A stretch of 64,000 bases of DNA from Cryptomeria japonica (Eukaryota; Streptophyta; Pinopsida; Cupressales; Cupressaceae): contig NW_026729270.1 of the NCBI RefSeq assembly GCF_030272615.1, forward strand, positions 1 through 64,000, given 5' to 3'. Made by a program: the position numbers and the translations under genes. Shown here one piece after another: positions 44,963-56,156 of the stretch; position 1 is the stretch's first letter; the number at the start of each line of letters is the position of its first letter. Below the pieces are notes generated by a model, which saw nothing but the letters and a program-made list of their open reading frames with translations, was not told the DNA's origin and did not search any database.

Positions 44963-45499
44963 TCAGAAAAGGTATGAAGGGATTACATTCTCTAAAGGTT
45001 AAATCATAACAGTTCCTATTCTATTATGTACAAAATTCAAAATCTGCATAGTTAAGATGCAATTAGTCAATTTGAAATTCTATCAAAAGTACTTTACAGG
45101 AAACCTGTCAAGTCAGTGTATATAGGAAGCCTGACAAGTTGGTTAATGAAGGAAATTTGGTTACTTGGTTAAAACAAAAAAAGGGAGTAAATCAGTAAAA
45201 GATGAACCGAGTGCATTTAATGTTTTGACCTAACTTGCATGGAGCCCGACAAGGTATTTTTGAGTACTTAAAGGTAATTTCGTGGTCATTTTCATTCACC
45301 AAGTTTTCAAGAGAGCAGAGTAGAGCGAATCAAGGCGATCAAACTTCATTCAAAGCAAATTTCAAGGTATTTACATCAAATCTATTCACACTGTTAAGCT
45401 GGTTTCCGATCTATTCAAATTGCTATTATCTACTGAGTGTGAGCATCAATCGTTTGTAAACCCTAAGGATAGTTTACTAAATTTTACCTGAAACCTACA
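44963..45499 (+). other. Spacer between the two ORFs of element F
   Basis: Non-coding in appearance; a short open frame at 45235-45459 has no support. It may hold a promoter or splice site for ORF2, but none is evident. Confidence 0.4.
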
Positions 45500-48400
45500 A
45501 TGGCGCCCAAGATCCAAGATCCCGTAGTTGTCAAAAATGTGGAGAAGCCCTCACTGAAATATTCTTTGACTCCCAAAGTTGCCTCTGAACCGGATGACAA
45601 AACTGTGTTTTCACTCATATCAGATTGAGTCTTGTTAGTTGAAGATGTTAGATTCTTCACCAAATGCCATGTTGAGGAACTTGGTCATGTTGAGATTAGT
45701 GACACATATGATGAACTTTGTTCTGATGGCAAAATGGATAGAAAATTTGAGCATATCAAAATCAAGGGATTAACTGAATCCCTAGCCTATCCCCGTGTGT
45801 TCAAACCCCAGTGGGTTAAGTTTGTCTTGAGCAGAGTACATGATGATTTTATGTGGCTAGAGGAGAAACCATTCAAAATCACTAAGGAAATTATTCATGT
45901 GATCACCAGATATCCTATCTATGATCATGCACGAGCACAGAAAATGATATCACAGAAGGAGCTAATCAGTCTAACTAGAGTAGAATCTGATTAACGAAGA
46001 CTAAAATTGAACAATGTCACTGATGCAGAACTCAAGTTTGCAATTAGAGTAATTGGTTACCGTTTCTTCCAATTTGCAAGGGAAAATAGTGTACCATCTG
46101 CCACAGTTGACTTGGCCTACAAAATAGTGAAGAAGGGAATGAAAGTAGATTTATGTGAAGCGCTACTAAAGAACTTGTTTCAGAACCTGAACACAATAAG
46201 GAAGCCAAAGAACAACTCGACAAATACACTAAAGCTTGGTTCACTTCTTGTATACATGTTTTTCTACTTTGAGAAGTTCTTTCCCTCAGTCGGTAAAGTA
46301 GTTTGGGAGCTACACCGACGTATCACCCATTAAATCAATGATTTTATCAAGAAACTGGGAGATAACTTTAATGATATCATGGATGACTATTTTTGCAAAT
46401 TTCAAGAGAAGATGCACAACAGGTACAGGATTCCACCACAGCTGGTAGAAAAATATAAGGATGATATATGTTTTGAGGTAGACACCGATTATTGTTATTT
46501 GAATGTTGTTGAACCAAGGTCTCAATCTTTGCCACCAATGGGTTATGAGATTGACTATGATAAAACACAACAACAAATTGATGCCTATCTATTGTTGTCA
46601 AGGCATGCTACTGAACTAAGATATGGAACATATGAAGAGGTGAAAGAAAAAGTAAAAATGAGCATTGTAGTACCTAAGGCTACAAGAAATACCAGAAAAA
46701 TGATAAAGGTTTTATCTGAGAAATTTGGAGAAGAATCCTCCTCTACACCTATCAAAGGCACTCTTGCCATTACCAAAGAGGAATCAGAAGCTCAAGAGGC
46801 AGCAATAACATCAAGTACCGTGTTGCCTAAGGGTAAATTTTTGAAAAGAAAGAAACAGGACATTTCAAAGGCCCTACTGACATCACCAACAGAGAGACCC
46901 AACACTAGAGCATCAACTACATCATTGAGTAAGAAACAAAAGAGTGTTACTGTACCCAAGGTAACCAAGACCTATAAGAAATCTACTCGGAGACTCATTT
47001 TGGAAAAAGAGTCTAGTGATATAGAATCTGATGATGTGAACAAATTTCAGATTGTAAAAAGCAAAAAGGTAAATATTCATAGTGTTGAAAATTTTTGTGC
47101 CAATCTTAAAGAATATGGTGGATTTGCAGGGTTTAGATACGTTAAGTATGAGACTAGGAATAATGATGAGAAGCAACAAATTGAAGAAGCTGTCATTTGC
47201 ACACTTCTAAAGTTTCGGCTAGCTCCATTATAACTAGTAAAATCACTTCCGAGTGAATTATACTCTTACATATTGATAACAGATGGAAATATGCAATGGA
47301 CTCAGAGAAACAAATAAGAGAAAGAAGTCTATTCCATCTATTCCCTGATATGTCTGTAGTAGAAATCAAGGAGCATTTGACAACATACAATTCTAAATTT
47401 CTTGTCAAACGGAGAGCCTTAAAATTGATGAATGTGTTGGTATTTTGGTATGGTTTTGTCATTGATGTCAACACCTGCTTAATTCACCTACCTTGGAGAT
47501 CCAGCAACATTCATCAACAAACAGTAAACTATGCAACAGTTACCAATATATGGTTAACCGGTAGGATATAATGTTCACCGGTACCTACATTGACATGGAA
47601 GACACTTGGTAATGTCGAAGACATCATGTGGACACTTTACTTTGAAGTAATAATCATTGGTATATTCTCATTTGCATATTTGCTTTTACCAGCAAATAGG
47701 TCCAGGTTATCTAGGGTTACACCGACAGGTTTATCTTTTCCAGATCAGCATGGCACGTGATGGAGATGATTTATTATTGTTGTAAATGCATTAAGCCGAC
47801 ATGTTCAATCGGTTATTGCATCAGATATTGTATTGTTTGTAAAATGTTTTTATTGTAATATCTTGTAGAGCCGGCCTGCTAAAATTGGTCTTAGGGTATG
47901 ATATAAATGTAAGATCTTATTTGTAAGATCAAGTGTGGAATGCGAAAAATATTTAAGGAAGGGTATATGCGAGATCAAGCAGGGATATACGTGAAGACAT
48001 CATTTGAAGGTGAAGTTAGGTTTTTGTAGAAGCATATCAGCATTACACTGGTACTGAATCCAGCATATGAAGATGCTATTTTGTGTAGTATATTCTCATT
48101 AGATTTAACCATCCAACTGTAGTCAATGTGACTCCCATTTGTGATTGAGTAGTGAGCTCTAGGCTATTGGCCTTTCTACATGTGCAAACCCCTCTTTATA
48201 CACTTACTATCTGCAGTAGTATCATCTGATTATGGGTAATGTTTCCCACCATGGTTTTTCCCCTTATAGGGTTTCCACGTACAAATATTGGTGTCATGTG
48301 TTGTGGATGACTTTGTGCTTATGTTTCATGCATTAATTCTTACCGGTACAACAATTTTCTGTTAACACTGTTTACCGGCATACTTAACTGTCTTACCAGT

Positions 48401-49929
48401 ATTAAGCATTAAGTTGGTTAATAAGATTTTGGTTTGAATTTATTTGACAATTGATTCACCCCCCCCCTCTCAGTTGTCTCCGGGACCTACATAATGGGCT
48501 ATACATTGATGTGGAAAATGAGACAAAAGCCAAGTGGCAGGAAATCTTCAAACTAAAGGATGTCAGTGAACAATCTCAAGTTGAAATTGTTGATGTCACC
48601 GAGCAAGATCCTAATGTCACCGAGCAAGGTCCTGATGCTACCAAGCAAGACCCGGCTGACACTATCCAAATTGATGAAGATGTTATGGATGAAGAAGCAC
48701 CGGAGCAAGAAATGATTGAAGGAACTACCTATGCAAAACTTGTATTTAGTGAATCTGTTTTAGAACAAGTTCAGCCTTATCCGCTGGTGAAGCCACCTAT
48801 CTCAACCGAAGCTCCTAAGGACATAGATCAAAGTACTGAAGGTCACAAGTCTGAAGTAGTAGAAGATACAACCAAAGATCAGACGTCTCAAGCACCATCA
48901 AGCACTATAAATGTTATAGCTAAGACCCCTACCACCGAGACACCCAAGGACACTACAACGGCTACAGGAACTGACCAAAGTGTTGCATCTACTGAGCAAC
49001 CTACCGAGGGTCAACAAGCCTCACAAGAACTTGTCTTAGTGCAACCAACCAAAGAAAAAGACAAGAAGGTGAGAAAGAATAGTTTCAAAATTGATTTGAC
49101 TAAACCGATCATGTTGCCCAATGTGGATATCTCAAAATTAAAAGGGCAAGCACTTACTGATTTTGGTGAACTATGCAAAGCAAAGGCCGAATAGGAAAAA
49201 CAATTGGCTATTCAAAAGAAGAATAAAGTACTTCAGAAGGTAAAGACACTACTAATAGAAATGCTACCTTCAACAACAGTGTCAACCGATGCAGCCATCC
49301 ACATTCAATTGGATGAACTCCTTACCCAAATAGAAACATCTGGAGTTGATGCATCTGAGTACTTAAGCAAGCTAAAAGATAAAGAGCTTACAGCAAAAAT
49401 GATTGAAGAGGTACAAAAAGCTCTAACTGTAGGAAAAGTAAAGCTTGTCAAATTCATTGCTGAGTTGTCCCCTCAACTCAAGCATATTCTTTATTTATTT
49501 CAGAAACTTTGTACATTTTCCTTATTCATTAAAGATATCAAGAATAAAACTGATGCAATTGAGAAAGAGATCACTGATCTCTCAACTAAGTTGACCACCG
49601 AGCCTAATTCAGTTCAGAATTTCTATACCAAGCTTCAACAGCTCATGGTTCAATAGTTAGAACTCAGGAATGAAGAGCATAAAATCAGGATGGATATAAT
49701 GACCCTTCAGACATTATTCCTTCCTCATCTCTCATCAATACAGGAACAGATCAATAGAGCTACATGCCTATCAACTACACAAGAGGGAAGCACTCTTGAT
49801 GGCTTAATATCACTATTAGCTGATATTCAAGCATAAAATTCATTAATGGAAAGTGTAAAGGATTCACTCTCAGTCTCCCTCACCGATGCCTAGAACAAAG
49901 TTTTTGATGTTTGTCAAAAAGGGGGATAA
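45500..49929 (+). pseudogene. Element F ORF2: long unknown protein, interrupted by a solo LTR
   Basis: Starts MAPKIQDPVV. The frame is followed to 47233 with stops at 45626, 45992 and 46331. It then moves by a frameshift (47233-47296) into the frame of 47296-47434, is interrupted by the solo LTR (47435-48491), and resumes NGLYIDVENETKAKWQ. It has a stop at 49192 and others near the end (49654, 49834, 49891), and its final stop at 49927. Total coding potential is about 1,100 residues. The N-terminal third (VFKPQWVKFVLSRV, FKITKEIIHVITRYPIYD) has the feel of the uncharacterised plant transposon-associated domains, but I cannot name it. The middle is basic and low-complexity. The C-terminus is acidic/Thr-rich (VTEQDPNVTEQ), then helical. 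Function unknown. Confidence 0.6.
47435..48491 (+). repeat. Solo copia LTR inside element F ORF2
   Basis: TGTTGGTATTTTGG to GGGACCTACA, 1,057 bp. It is related to the copia A/B LTRs (GATGTCAACAC, TATAAAT at 47902, CATGGTTTTTCCCC, CAGTTGTCTCC). Flanks GAATG (47430-47434) and TAATG (48492-48496) are a 4-of-5 target duplication. Insertion plus duplication adds 1,062 bases, a multiple of three. No internal element sequence is present. Confidence 0.78.
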
Positions 49930-50170
49930 TATTATAATACTACATAGGGGGAGTAATACCAGACAAAGGGGGAGTAATACTATATTTGGAGAGTGACACA
50001 GTTTTTGGTAACATAGTTTTGAGTATTGTATACAAGGGGAGTATACCGAGTAGAATATACAGAGCAATCAGAGCACACAAGCACAGAGCAGAACTAAGCA
50101 TGTAAAATTCAGAGTTATGTATAGAATAATGATAAGGGGAGTATATCTGCATATAATATTTCATTGACTA
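49913..50170 (+). repeat. Repeated polypurine-like motifs near the 3' end of F
   Basis: AAAAAGGGGGATAATAT, ATAGGGGGAGTAATACC, AAAGGGGGAGTAATACTA, CAAGGGGAGTATACC and TAAGGGGAGTATATC follow one another between 49916 and 50150. The final motif adjoining the LTR (AAAAGGTGAGAT, 50267) is the weakest. Confidence 0.6.
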
Positions 50171-50278
50171 TCGTATATATTGTCAGGTGTAGTCATTTTG
50201 CAAAGTATATAGGTTTTTGAGTTATAACTTTGAAAGTAGTTTTTGTCAAACATCTCAACTAATGTCAAAAGGTGAGAT

Positions 50279-51400
50279 TGTTACTACTTATTAAATTGCC
50301 ATTAGTTTTTATATTCAAAGTCATACTATATATTCTAGTCATTTAGCATTACCAAATCATGCAGTTAGTACACACAGAGAAGTCGGTATGAACAGTCTAG
50401 TCGGTTATAGAAGAAAGCAGTCACAACGCAGTATTCACTGAGCTGTTTATTGAGTATCCTTTTATGGCTACCGAGTAGTAAAGTTAACACACCGAGTTGA
50501 TATTCATCGAGTGAAATGTGTTACCAGATACATTGAACCTGAACATGCACATGAAAACATGTTATAAGATCGAGGCACATCTAACTGTTATTACATTGGA
50601 AATTACACTAGAAGATTGTGTATGATTACAAGGTCAATCTAACCAATGAAATATTTTGTTTAGTTATTCATTTGAGGAATCTTGTTTGTAAGATCGAAAC
50701 AATGAATTAGATAATCATTTTAAGAGATCTATTTATACAGCATGGATTAAGAACAAGGTGTGTGCATATATGTATGAAGCAAGACTATTACAGAGACATA
50801 GAGAGGTCACCGAGAAGGTTATTAGAGAACAGTCGAAGACCAAAGTAAACAGAAGGGTTTACCGAGTTACAATATGGGTTACAAAGGTATGCTATAAGCA
50901 AGGTAATCTTATTCTGAGCACATAGAATCTGCTATAACATTTCAGATGTAAAGTTGCATATATTTGTAATGATTTTATTGTAATATTGTGAAGTTGAAAG
51001 AGAAACCATTAACAGGGTAAAAGACTCTAACCAGGTGCAGCATTCAGATTAATGTTGTAAAATCCTTTAGCAAGGCAGATCTAATAGATCTTGTTACTCC
51101 TAATAGGGTAAGCTATCAGAAATAGCTAAATGTAGCTCTAACCGAGCAATCCTTATTATTCCAGTAGTGAAGTTGTGGGTGCCATCCCCACCACAGTTTT
51201 TCTCTCTAACCAAGAGTTTCTGCGTAACCAAAATATATGTGTTATGGAGTGAATCATGTATGATTGTTATCTATTTTTTTTAACTTTATTTTATGTTATT
51301 GCACTATTCTGTTTGTGCATAACAGTAAGGTTATTATTGAAGAAAGGTTTTGAAGTATTGATTCACACCTCCCCTCTCAATACATTAGCTTTTCATATCG
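50279..51400 (+). repeat. 3' LTR of element F, last bases missing
   Basis: About 1,122 bp, aligned with the 5' LTR to TTCATATCGG. The expected ending GCCTAACA is absent and unrelated gypsy E LTR sequence starts at 51401. The 5' flank (AAGGA) is not found on the right. Confidence 0.8.
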
Positions 51401-52333
51401 GAATATGGGATGAAGTTGTGCACCTGGATCTAGCAGTAAAATGTCGAGATGAAGCTGCCCTGTGAATTTGAAGAAAAGTTGCCCAAACCATGGTGAGAAT
51501 GTACATGGTCCTCCAAAAAATCCACAAAATGAAAAGGGTTTTTTCACCTCTACAAATGGAGACTAGATCCGAAAGTACAATTATGCACCTGCAACCTACA
51601 CATAGAAAAGAGAGGAAAATGGGTTGGGATTGGGGGTTTGCCTTTAGGTCAAACCAAAGTTTTGGAATTAACCAAGTAATGAAATAAAGTACTTGTAAGT
51701 AGATGTAAATGAAAGAATGAATTGTAAATCACCTCAAGGGAGGTTCTAGTAGCAATGTTGATAGAAGTTCTTGTGTGGAATTGAATGTTGAAATCAATCT
51801 CCTCTTCAATGGTTGAATCCTTGACTTGAATGCAACACCTAGCCTTGAAGGGAGACTTGAGAATGCTCAAAGTTGGAAAACAATGCTTGACCACTTGTAC
51901 ACCAATCTTGCCTAGCTTCCACCTATTGAAATTATGAAAATGAGAGAGTGAATGCCCCCTTAAATAAATGTTGGTGGATTTGAATTTCGTCATGGGCCGA
52001 CATCGAGGGAGTTTCCCACCCGAGGCACAATGAACAATGCAACCGTAGGAAGGGTCCTACCCCAAAATAGGCAAGGACATGGGTGCCATGCCCCTATCCT
52101 GGGAGGACAAGGACACCACACCTCTATCTAAGGAGGAATAGTGGTGCCATGCCGCTTTTCTACCCCTTTCTCCTAGGCATAGTGTGAATGGAGTGATGTA
52201 GAGGCCAAGAAAGGAGTTGTTTCTGTAAGCCGAGCAATCTCAGGTCTCCGATCAAGCTAGAGATTTGAGTTCACATGTGTGAGGACCCTAATGCAGTAAA
52301 AAATTGCTAGGGTTGCAATTTTATGACACTACA
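51401..52333 (-). repeat. 3' LTR of gypsy E (far end lost)
   Basis: On the minus strand it begins TGTAGTGTCATAAAATTGC at 52333, the same start as gypsy C's LTR apart from single bases. It shares GGTGCCATGCCCCTATCC motifs with gypsy C's LTR (52089-52160), though in a different arrangement. The end at 51401 is where element F's LTR abuts it, so the true terminus is missing. Confidence 0.6.
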
Positions 52334-52350
52334 TTTAGCCCCCACTTTAG

Positions 52351-53073
52351 TGAGAGTATAAGCGTATGCTAGTACTATCGGTAAAGTTCAAGGAAAGAAG
52401 ATTGAAATACTTTCACCACGTCAAGGAGGCAAGATGCACCAAGCCCACAATGGACTTAGGATATTATGACTTTGATTGAAAAAGCAAAAGGGAAGATCAA
52501 GAAGGAGAGAACCATGACTACAAGTAGAAAAGTTCCCTTCACTATGAGTCATGAAAGTAAGGATACAAAAGATTACAAAGAAAAATAAAGTTCACTAGGT
52601 AATTCTAAGTATCACAAGAAGGAAAATATGGGCAGAGTGTATGCTCCCACAATAAAGTGATCACACGCGCCTTATCAGGAGCGATTGCTTTAAGGTAGGA
52701 TACACCCAAGAGAGAGAATGAGGGCATGTTATCACAAGGTAGTGTCTCTTTCCTCAGGGTGAGTGTGTTGTATGATAACTCATGTATATCATGTATGTAT
52801 ATGCATATAATAATCTTCATTCCTGAAAGAAGGACACTACCTTAGAAGAAAAGGAAGAGAGGATGTCTTTTGAGTTAGCATGAAAGAGACCAAGAAAAAA
52901 GATCTCAATGCTTTGCATCATCCCCAAGTAGACATTAAGGGAACAATAGAAGAACAGAGATACACATAGAAAAATGGTCACAAAAGAGAAAGAAAGGAGA
53001 GAGAGAAAGATCTGCAATGCTAATATTGTTAATCTAGCATGACATCCACCTCTCGATCTTGCTGATCACTATT
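52351..53073 (-). other. Gypsy E spacer between polyprotein and 3' LTR
   Basis: About 720 bases, A-rich on the plus strand, without a credible ORF. In an autonomous gypsy element RT, RNase H and integrase would be here. Confidence 0.5.
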
Positions 53074-56000
53074 TCAGGAAGGCGAGAAATATGCCAGAGG
53101 AGTGATATTGAGCATGACAGATGGAGCTATCACAAGATCCAAACAAGGACTATGCTCATGTTGTAAGTCACTTTGTTCAATTCTAGGAGCTAGGATTAGG
53201 GTTTGTGAAAACTCATCTGATAAATGTTTGTCCACATCAACATACTGATACTCACTATCATAAGCATTAGGAGTTGTATTGCCATTATAAATAACATTTT
53301 CACCCATTTCTTCATCAAAGTTTAAAGAAAGAGGAGCAAGAACATGAATACGAGTAAAACCATCACATGTTTTATGCAACTTATGACTTGGAGATGTAGG
53401 TCAAACATCTTGCTTAGGAGAAAACGGAATCATGTCAACCGTCAAAGTTTGATGAGATTGAATATTTTGAGGGATAGCTTCACGAGCTTGAAAATGACGT
53501 CTTCGTCAACATTCTCTTGCACAATGATTTTGTCGAGTCTTAGTCGAAGGCTAATAAGGAGGAAGAACAATTGGAAAAGTAGGAGTGTTTCTTTCCTTAA
53601 TAGTTGAAGGTTTAGGTTGAGGTCTTTTTGGTTGAAGAATAGGAGAAGAAGGCCTCTTCTCTCGATAAGAGGAAGGAGATGAAACTACACCATAGAAAGG
53701 AGGAATATTAGGTGTAGGAAGGAGACCAGTTCCATCATGAGGTGGAAGTATAGGTCTAACCTTAGGAGGAATATTGTTGTTCTGCATAAGAGAAGGTAAA
53801 GTCACATCCATAAGGGTAGGTGGGAAATTTTCCTTAGGAGGCAGATTAGTCCTATCCAAGAGGGGAAGAACCTCATCTTGAAGAATAATAGGAATGTCAA
53901 GTGTTGGTGATCTAGGTTGACTTAAGGATAAGATCATATCGTTCTTCCATTTTTTATAAGATTTAAAAAGAGCATCGCTCCTTGATGAAAGAGATTGAAA
54001 TTGTTTAGGCGAAAAGAGATCAATAGGAACACCAAGGCTTCTTTCAGATCGACGAAAAAAGATATGGTTCATGGTTATGATTTCTCAATTATGAGGAAAT
54101 TTAAGACATTTGAGTATCAAAGATGTAATAGCCTTCATGGAAGATAGACAAGGATATCCCAACTTCACACAGAATTGCTTAGAAGAAGGTATGATAACAA
54201 AGTCAACATCCATGGATTTAGTATGAACTTCAACATGAAGGGTGATAGAGCCAATGGTAGGACAAGAGAAGCCATCAAATAACTTCACAACTACATTAGA
54301 AGCATCATACAGTGGCCTATGCAATCGTAAAGTAAAAAGATACTCTTTAGTTGTAACATTAACCATGCAAGAGGGATCAATGGGAGCACCATGGCAAGGG
54401 ATATCCTTAACCTTTGCGACTATATATAAAGGGCCATCGGGTGCTCTAATAGTCTCACTAGGGTAAAATGTAATACAAGGATCCTTAGGCGTATCTTATG
54501 TTTCTACCATATTAACCAAGTTTGGAGCCATAGAGGTGAATTCTTCAGAAGTGAGAGAATTAGGCGCAATCTTAATAACATTAGAGGTATGAGATGGCAA
54601 GGGATTAGTGAAAATATTAAGTTTTTGATTAGGAGGAGCAACTGATTTATTCCCTTTATCATTCACTCCTGCCACAGATATAGTATTATTATCAATCAAG
54701 TCTTGAATCTTATTCTTCAATGTAAAACATTTCTCAGTATCATGACGAGGTTGACAATGAAATTAGCGAAAGGAATTGTTATAAAAATAAGGAGATGCAA
54801 GATTGGAGGAATAAATTTGTTTTATAGGAGGAAGTTTGATAACATTTATGCGCAACAACTGAGACATAATACTATATAAATATTTATTCAAAGGAGTAAA
54901 CTATCTTTCTCTTTGGAAAAAAATTGAAATAGAAGGCACACTTGTTGTAGAATTCACATGGTTGTTGTTGATTGGATCATTGAACTTGATGAAGCTTTTT
55001 GTTGGTTTGAAATTCACAAATGGTTGTTGAACACTCTCCCCCTTATCACTCGGAGCCATAGGAGTGGATTTCTCCATTTGACTCACAACCAGTTGATAAT
55101 TGTGGAGTGTTGCGTAAAACTGCGGATAGGAAGTAAACTCAGACAAAAGAAGCTTTTCCCTGATCTTTTTGTAAATTAGATATGAAAATTCTCTGAATAT
55201 CATTATCAGGTACATGAAAAGAAATTTGAGTACAGAAATACTTGTCTACCAATGAAATCAGTCACTTTTTCTTTAACACCTTGTTTACAATGCATTAAAC
55301 TAGTCAAAGTGATTTTAGGACCAATGTTGTTTTGAAATTGTTGGATGAAAGGATTTGCCAATTGTTGAAAGGAAGTGATAGAATAAGAAGGCAGAGAGCA
55401 ATGCCATTGTAAGGCCTTATCTCTTAGTGTTCTTGTAAACAATTTTTCAAGCAATCATTGATCATAAGCAAAATTCGTACACAAAGTTTGAAATATTTTG
55501 AGATGCGTAAGAGGATGACCTTTTCCATTATAGAGTTCTAATTGAGGGATCTCAACAGGTTTAGGTGGCACAACTTTAACAATATCAAGAGAAAGTGGGC
55601 TCGCAACATCAAAGGTGGGCACACTAAACTTGGATTGACTCATGGAAGCAATTTGTTGTTTTAAGGAAGACACAATTTGAGCAAGATTGTTGATTGTCAG
55701 TTCGATGGAAGAATTGATGTTTGACATTGGTGATTGAGAAGGTGGTGTGATGTTATTGAAAGAAGGCATTGACTGAGAATAAGGTGGTGGGACATTATGA
55801 TAAGTAGGCATTGGTGATGATTATGTAGGAAAAGGGACACTTAAAGGAGGAATAAAGTTGTTGAAGGAATTGTCCCCTTGTGTCACACTAATTGGTTGAG
55901 GAATAATAGGAACACTCATGGAAGACATAGGTAAAGATGGAGGATTAAATGAAGAAGAGGGACTACCCCCATGACCTATGAATGTAGGAATGACATTTTG

Positions 56001-56156
56001 GGCTGAAGTTGTCATGATGTTGGATGTGAAAGTAGGAATACTAGTCATAGGATTAGTCAAAGGAATAGAGGAATTGACTTGTGTTGAAGGTTGTGAGTAA
56101 CCTAGGGTTTTGGCACAAATCTTGATAGGCATGAAATTAGAATCAACAATATGTGT
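53074..56156 (-). pseudogene. Gypsy E gag / protease-like polyprotein relic
   Basis: Read leftwards, 56156-55821 is a Pro/Ser-rich N-terminal part. 55811-55455 is a helical segment leading into capsid (IPQLELYNGKGHPLTHLKIF). 55454-55206 is capsid (LRDKALQWHCSLPSYSITSF, FIQQFQNNIGPK). 55215-54901 and 54720-54496 are a linker with KNKIQDLIDN. 54480-54085 is protease-like, where the position of the catalytic D-N-G reads IDPSCM (no Gly), ending LGYPCLSSM. 54072-53551 is Pro-rich. 53379-53074 is an acidic tail. Several stops and frameshifts occur. It retains a capsid domain, unlike gypsy C. Confidence 0.65.

Larger units (their letters stand above)
42387..51400 (+). mobile_element. Element F: large LTR element with two own ORFs and no pol
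   Basis: The LTRs are 42387-43547 and 50279-51400 (TGTTACTACTTATTAAAT...). A copia-type primer site TGGTATCAGAG is at 43550 and a polypurine-like AAAAGGTGAGAT lies before the 3' LTR. The interior has two ORFs: coiled-coil/zinc knuckle (43610-44962) and a long unknown protein (45500-49929). I find no protease, integrase, RT or RNase H motif in any frame. It is therefore likely non-autonomous and mobilised by a copia element. A solo copia LTR is inserted at 47435-48491. Confidence 0.8.
51401..56156 (-). mobile_element. Gypsy E: minus-strand pol-less gypsy element, 5' part displaced by gypsy D
   Basis: Reading leftwards there is a gag relic, protease-like region, proline-rich region, spacer, the polypurine tract (52334-52350 on the minus strand: CTAAAGTGGGGGCTAAA) and the 3' LTR (52333 leftwards). 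No RT, RNase H or integrase motif lies between protease and LTR. Gypsy D interrupts gag at 56157, and the rest would lie beyond the window. Confidence 0.7.
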
